NCBI GenBank assembly: GCA_016871655.1
Contig: VHCR01000069.1
Location: 1-7,413, forward strand
Origin: Verrucomicrobiota bacterium
GTDB lineage: Bacteria > Verrucomicrobiota > Verrucomicrobiia > Chthoniobacterales > UBA6821
DNA length: 7,413 nucleotides
Direction: 5' to 3'
A program made the translations under genes and the position numbers. The notes under the pieces are model-generated. The model did not search any database. It had not been told where the DNA came from and saw only the letters and a list, made by a program, of their open reading frames with translations. The number at the start of each line of letters is the position of its first letter. The first letter of the stretch is position 1. Shown piece after piece: positions 5,620 through 7,413 of this stretch.

Positions 5620-7413
5620 GTGAAACATTCATACAAGGCAGCTCACAAACGACGGAAGAAAGTCGCTGAGAGAAAATCTCACAAAAATTCCCCTTCTTTT
5701 CGCAAAAAGAAGATAAACAAAAAATTACTTTTGCGCTCGGAAAAAAATCTGCTCCTGGAATTAGAAAACGAGATTCTCCAGCTTTTAAAAAAGGAATCTT
5801 TTTCGTTTCAGACGTTGCAGCAAAAAATTTCGCGCCAGCATCAAGGGGTACTTACACAAGCCTTGCGCCACCTCGAAAAGGAAGGCCTCGTTGTAAAAAT
5901 CCGCAAGGATCATTATGTTCTTCCGAAAAATGCTGACCTCGTCTTAGGAACCTTGCAGGTCCATACCAGCGGGGCAGCCCACTTAATTCCAGAACAAGGG
6001 AGCGATCTCTACATCAGCCCTGAAAATCTCGATACCGGCATGCAAGGGGATTATGTTTTAGCACGTCTCATTAAAGACCGCCGAGCACGACGCCCCTCAC
6101 ACTTCAAAGAACGTCGGGCGGAAGGAGAGGTCATTCGCATTTTAAATCGTGCGAACAAAACCATCGTCGGTACCCTGCAACGCTCGCAAGATTTTTTCTA
6201 CGTCATCCCGGACAATCCTCATCTCCAACACAACCTCTACCTCTCGGGCGATTTACTTGGCGGTCAGCCAGGAGAAAAGGTTGTCGCTTCGCTCGATCGC
6301 TGGGAAAATCGGCACGTTCAACCAGAAGGCCATCTCATCGAGGTCTTAGGGCCGATCTCGGCTCCAGGTGTTGATATTCTTTCCATCATCCGCAAGCATC
6401 AACTCCCTACAGAATTTCCACCAGAAGTGCTGCAGGAAGCTGCTGGTTTTGCAGCGACTCTTCGTAAGGAAGATGTTCAAGACCGAGAAGATTTGCGCGA
6501 TCGCTTTGTCCTCTCCATTGATCCGGATGATGCACGGGATTTTGATGATGCCATTGAAGTTCAGCGCAACAGCTCAGGTTGGGATGTTGCGATTCACATT
6601 GCCGACGTCTCTCATTATGTGAAATCTCATTCTGCTTTAGATCGCGAAGCCTACCAACGTGGCAACAGCGTTTACCTAGTCGATCGCGTCATTCCAATGT
6701 TGCCAGAAAATTTGAGCAATGGTCTCTGCAGCCTCCGGCCTAACGAAGATCGCTTGGCCTTCTCCGTTTTTGCGTGCATCAATCGAAGCGGTGTCATCAA
6801 AAATGTTCGCTTCGTGCGGAGCGTGATTCGCAGCAAAGCACGATTGACCTATCGAGAAGCGCTTCAAATTTTGGAGCAGCCGCCTCAAAGCCAACTCGAT
6901 GAGCGAGTCCACATCGCCTGGGAATGCTCCTCCCTGTTACGTCATTTGCGTTTTCAACAAGGATCGCTCGAGCTTGACATGCCGGAAGTCAAAGTCCGAC
7001 TCGATCGCCAAGGAAAAGTTCAGCGATTGGAATTAGTGGAAAATGATATTTCCCATCAATTGATTGAGGAACTGATGCTGCTCGCCAACGAGCTCGTAGC
7101 GCGTCATCTCAAACTTGCCAAGCAGCCTCTCCTCTACCGCGTTCATGAAAAACCAGACACTGAGAAATTGAATGAGTTTCGCGAACTGGTAAAAACTTAT
7201 CAAGTCACTGTCGGCGATTTAACGCATCGTCGTGAACTTCAAAAATTCCTGCACAGCTTACATGGAAAACCGTACGAACATGCTCTCAAGATCGGCTTAC
7301 TCAAAAGCTTGAAGCGTGCCCGCTACTCTCCCGATCCGCTCGGACACTACGGCCTTCAGAAAAAAGATTACGCTCACTTCACGAGCCCCATTCGCCGATA
7401 TGCCGATCTGGTC
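5620..7413 (+). CDS. rnr: Ribonuclease R, 3'-to-5' exoribonuclease (partial, C-terminus outside the window)
   Basis: RNase R degrades structured RNA from the 3' end in mRNA and rRNA turnover. The frame stays open to the window edge, giving 598 residues. Residues 1-45 are Lys/Arg-rich. A winged-helix domain follows (about 45-102), then two cold-shock-type RNA-binding domains (about 107-151 and 181-246) and the RNB catalytic domain from about 291. IDPDDARDFDD carries the acidic metal ligands Asp301, Asp307, Asp309 and Asp310, and HFTSPIRRY (586-594) is the family signature. The N-terminal winged helix favours RNase R over RNase II. A C-terminal S1 domain is expected beyond the edge. The start is uncertain: GTG 5620 (or GTG 5617) suits the domain layout, no in-frame ATG lies between it and 6040, and ATG 5461 would run 114 bp into the opposite-strand synthase gene. 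A GGAG at 5597-5600 is too far upstream for an ideal ribosome binding site. Confidence 0.9.
   Translation, partial: MKHSYKAAHKRRKKVAERKSHKNSPSFRKKKINKKLLLRSEKNLLLELENEILQLLKKESFSFQTLQQKISRQHQGVLTQALRHLEKEGLVVKIRKDHYVLPKNADLVLGTLQVHTSGAAHLIPEQGSDLYISPENLDTGMQGDYVLARLIKDRRARRPSHFKERRAEGEVIRILNRANKTIVGTLQRSQDFFYVIPDNPHLQHNLYLSGDLLGGQPGEKVVASLDRWENRHVQPEGHLIEVLGPISAPGVDILSIIRKHQLPTEFPPEVLQEAAGFAATLRKEDVQDREDLRDRFVLSIDPDDARDFDDAIEVQRNSSGWDVAIHIADVSHYVKSHSALDREAYQRGNSVYLVDRVIPMLPENLSNGLCSLRPNEDRLAFSVFACINRSGVIKNVRFVRSVIRSKARLTYREALQILEQPPQSQLDERVHIAWECSSLLRHLRFQQGSLELDMPEVKVRLDRQGKVQRLELVENDISHQLIEELMLLANELVARHLKLAKQPLLYRVHEKPDTEKLNEFRELVKTYQVTVGDLTHRRELQKFLHSLHGKPYEHALKIGLLKSLKRARYSPDPLGHYGLQKKDYAHFTSPIRRYADLV

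Noticed and set aside
6149..6622. Two + strand open frames (66 and 84 residues) within RNase R
   Set aside because: They lie in a different phase from the uninterrupted RNase R frame, which carries cold-shock and RNB motifs through this region.
1..7413. CRISPR array, tRNA, rRNA, riboswitch, insertion sequence or toxin-antitoxin module
   Set aside because: No regularly spaced repeats, cloverleaf-like sequence, transposase motif, terminal inverted repeats or small toxin/antitoxin gene pair was found. Coding sequence fills nearly the whole window and no gap exceeds about 100 bp.

Overview
The window is moderately AT-rich, gene-dense bacterial chromosome with almost no non-coding sequence. It holds five complete protein genes and one gene cut by the right edge. 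I see no tRNA, rRNA, CRISPR array, insertion sequence or phage gene. The host cannot be named from the sequence. A eukaryotic-type protein kinase with a long Ser/Thr-rich leader, a glycosyltransferase family 25 enzyme and an RNase R with a basic N-terminal tail would fit a Gram-negative bacterium, perhaps of the Planctomycetes-Verrucomicrobia-Chlamydiae group. That placement is a low-confidence inference.

Left part (1-3590, + strand). A 514-residue protein has about 180 low-complexity N-terminal residues followed by a divergent protein kinase domain (37-1581). A gap of about 100 bp carries a 9-bp inverted repeat and a Shine-Dalgarno sequence. Two tandem ten-helix EamA/DMT-family transporters follow (1681-2643 and 2640-3590). 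They overlap at ATGA and are clear paralogues of each other.

Middle part (3543-5574, - strand). A beta-ketoacyl-ACP synthase-like enzyme (5574-4378) is followed 43 bp later by a glycosyltransferase family 25 enzyme (4334-3543). The two probably form a short operon that could act on lipid or surface-glycan biosynthesis. The glycosyltransferase gene runs tail-to-tail into the second transporter and overlaps it by 48 bp.

Right part (5620-7413+, + strand). RNase R starts head-to-head with the synthase gene, apparently from a GTG codon. Its winged-helix, cold-shock and catalytic RNB domains are present up to the window end. The C-terminal end, where an S1 domain is expected, lies outside.

The genes do not form one obvious pathway. 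The most unusual item is the kinase: its leader resembles those of secreted effectors, and its core motifs depart from the consensus in informative ways. I found no convincing new multi-gene system.
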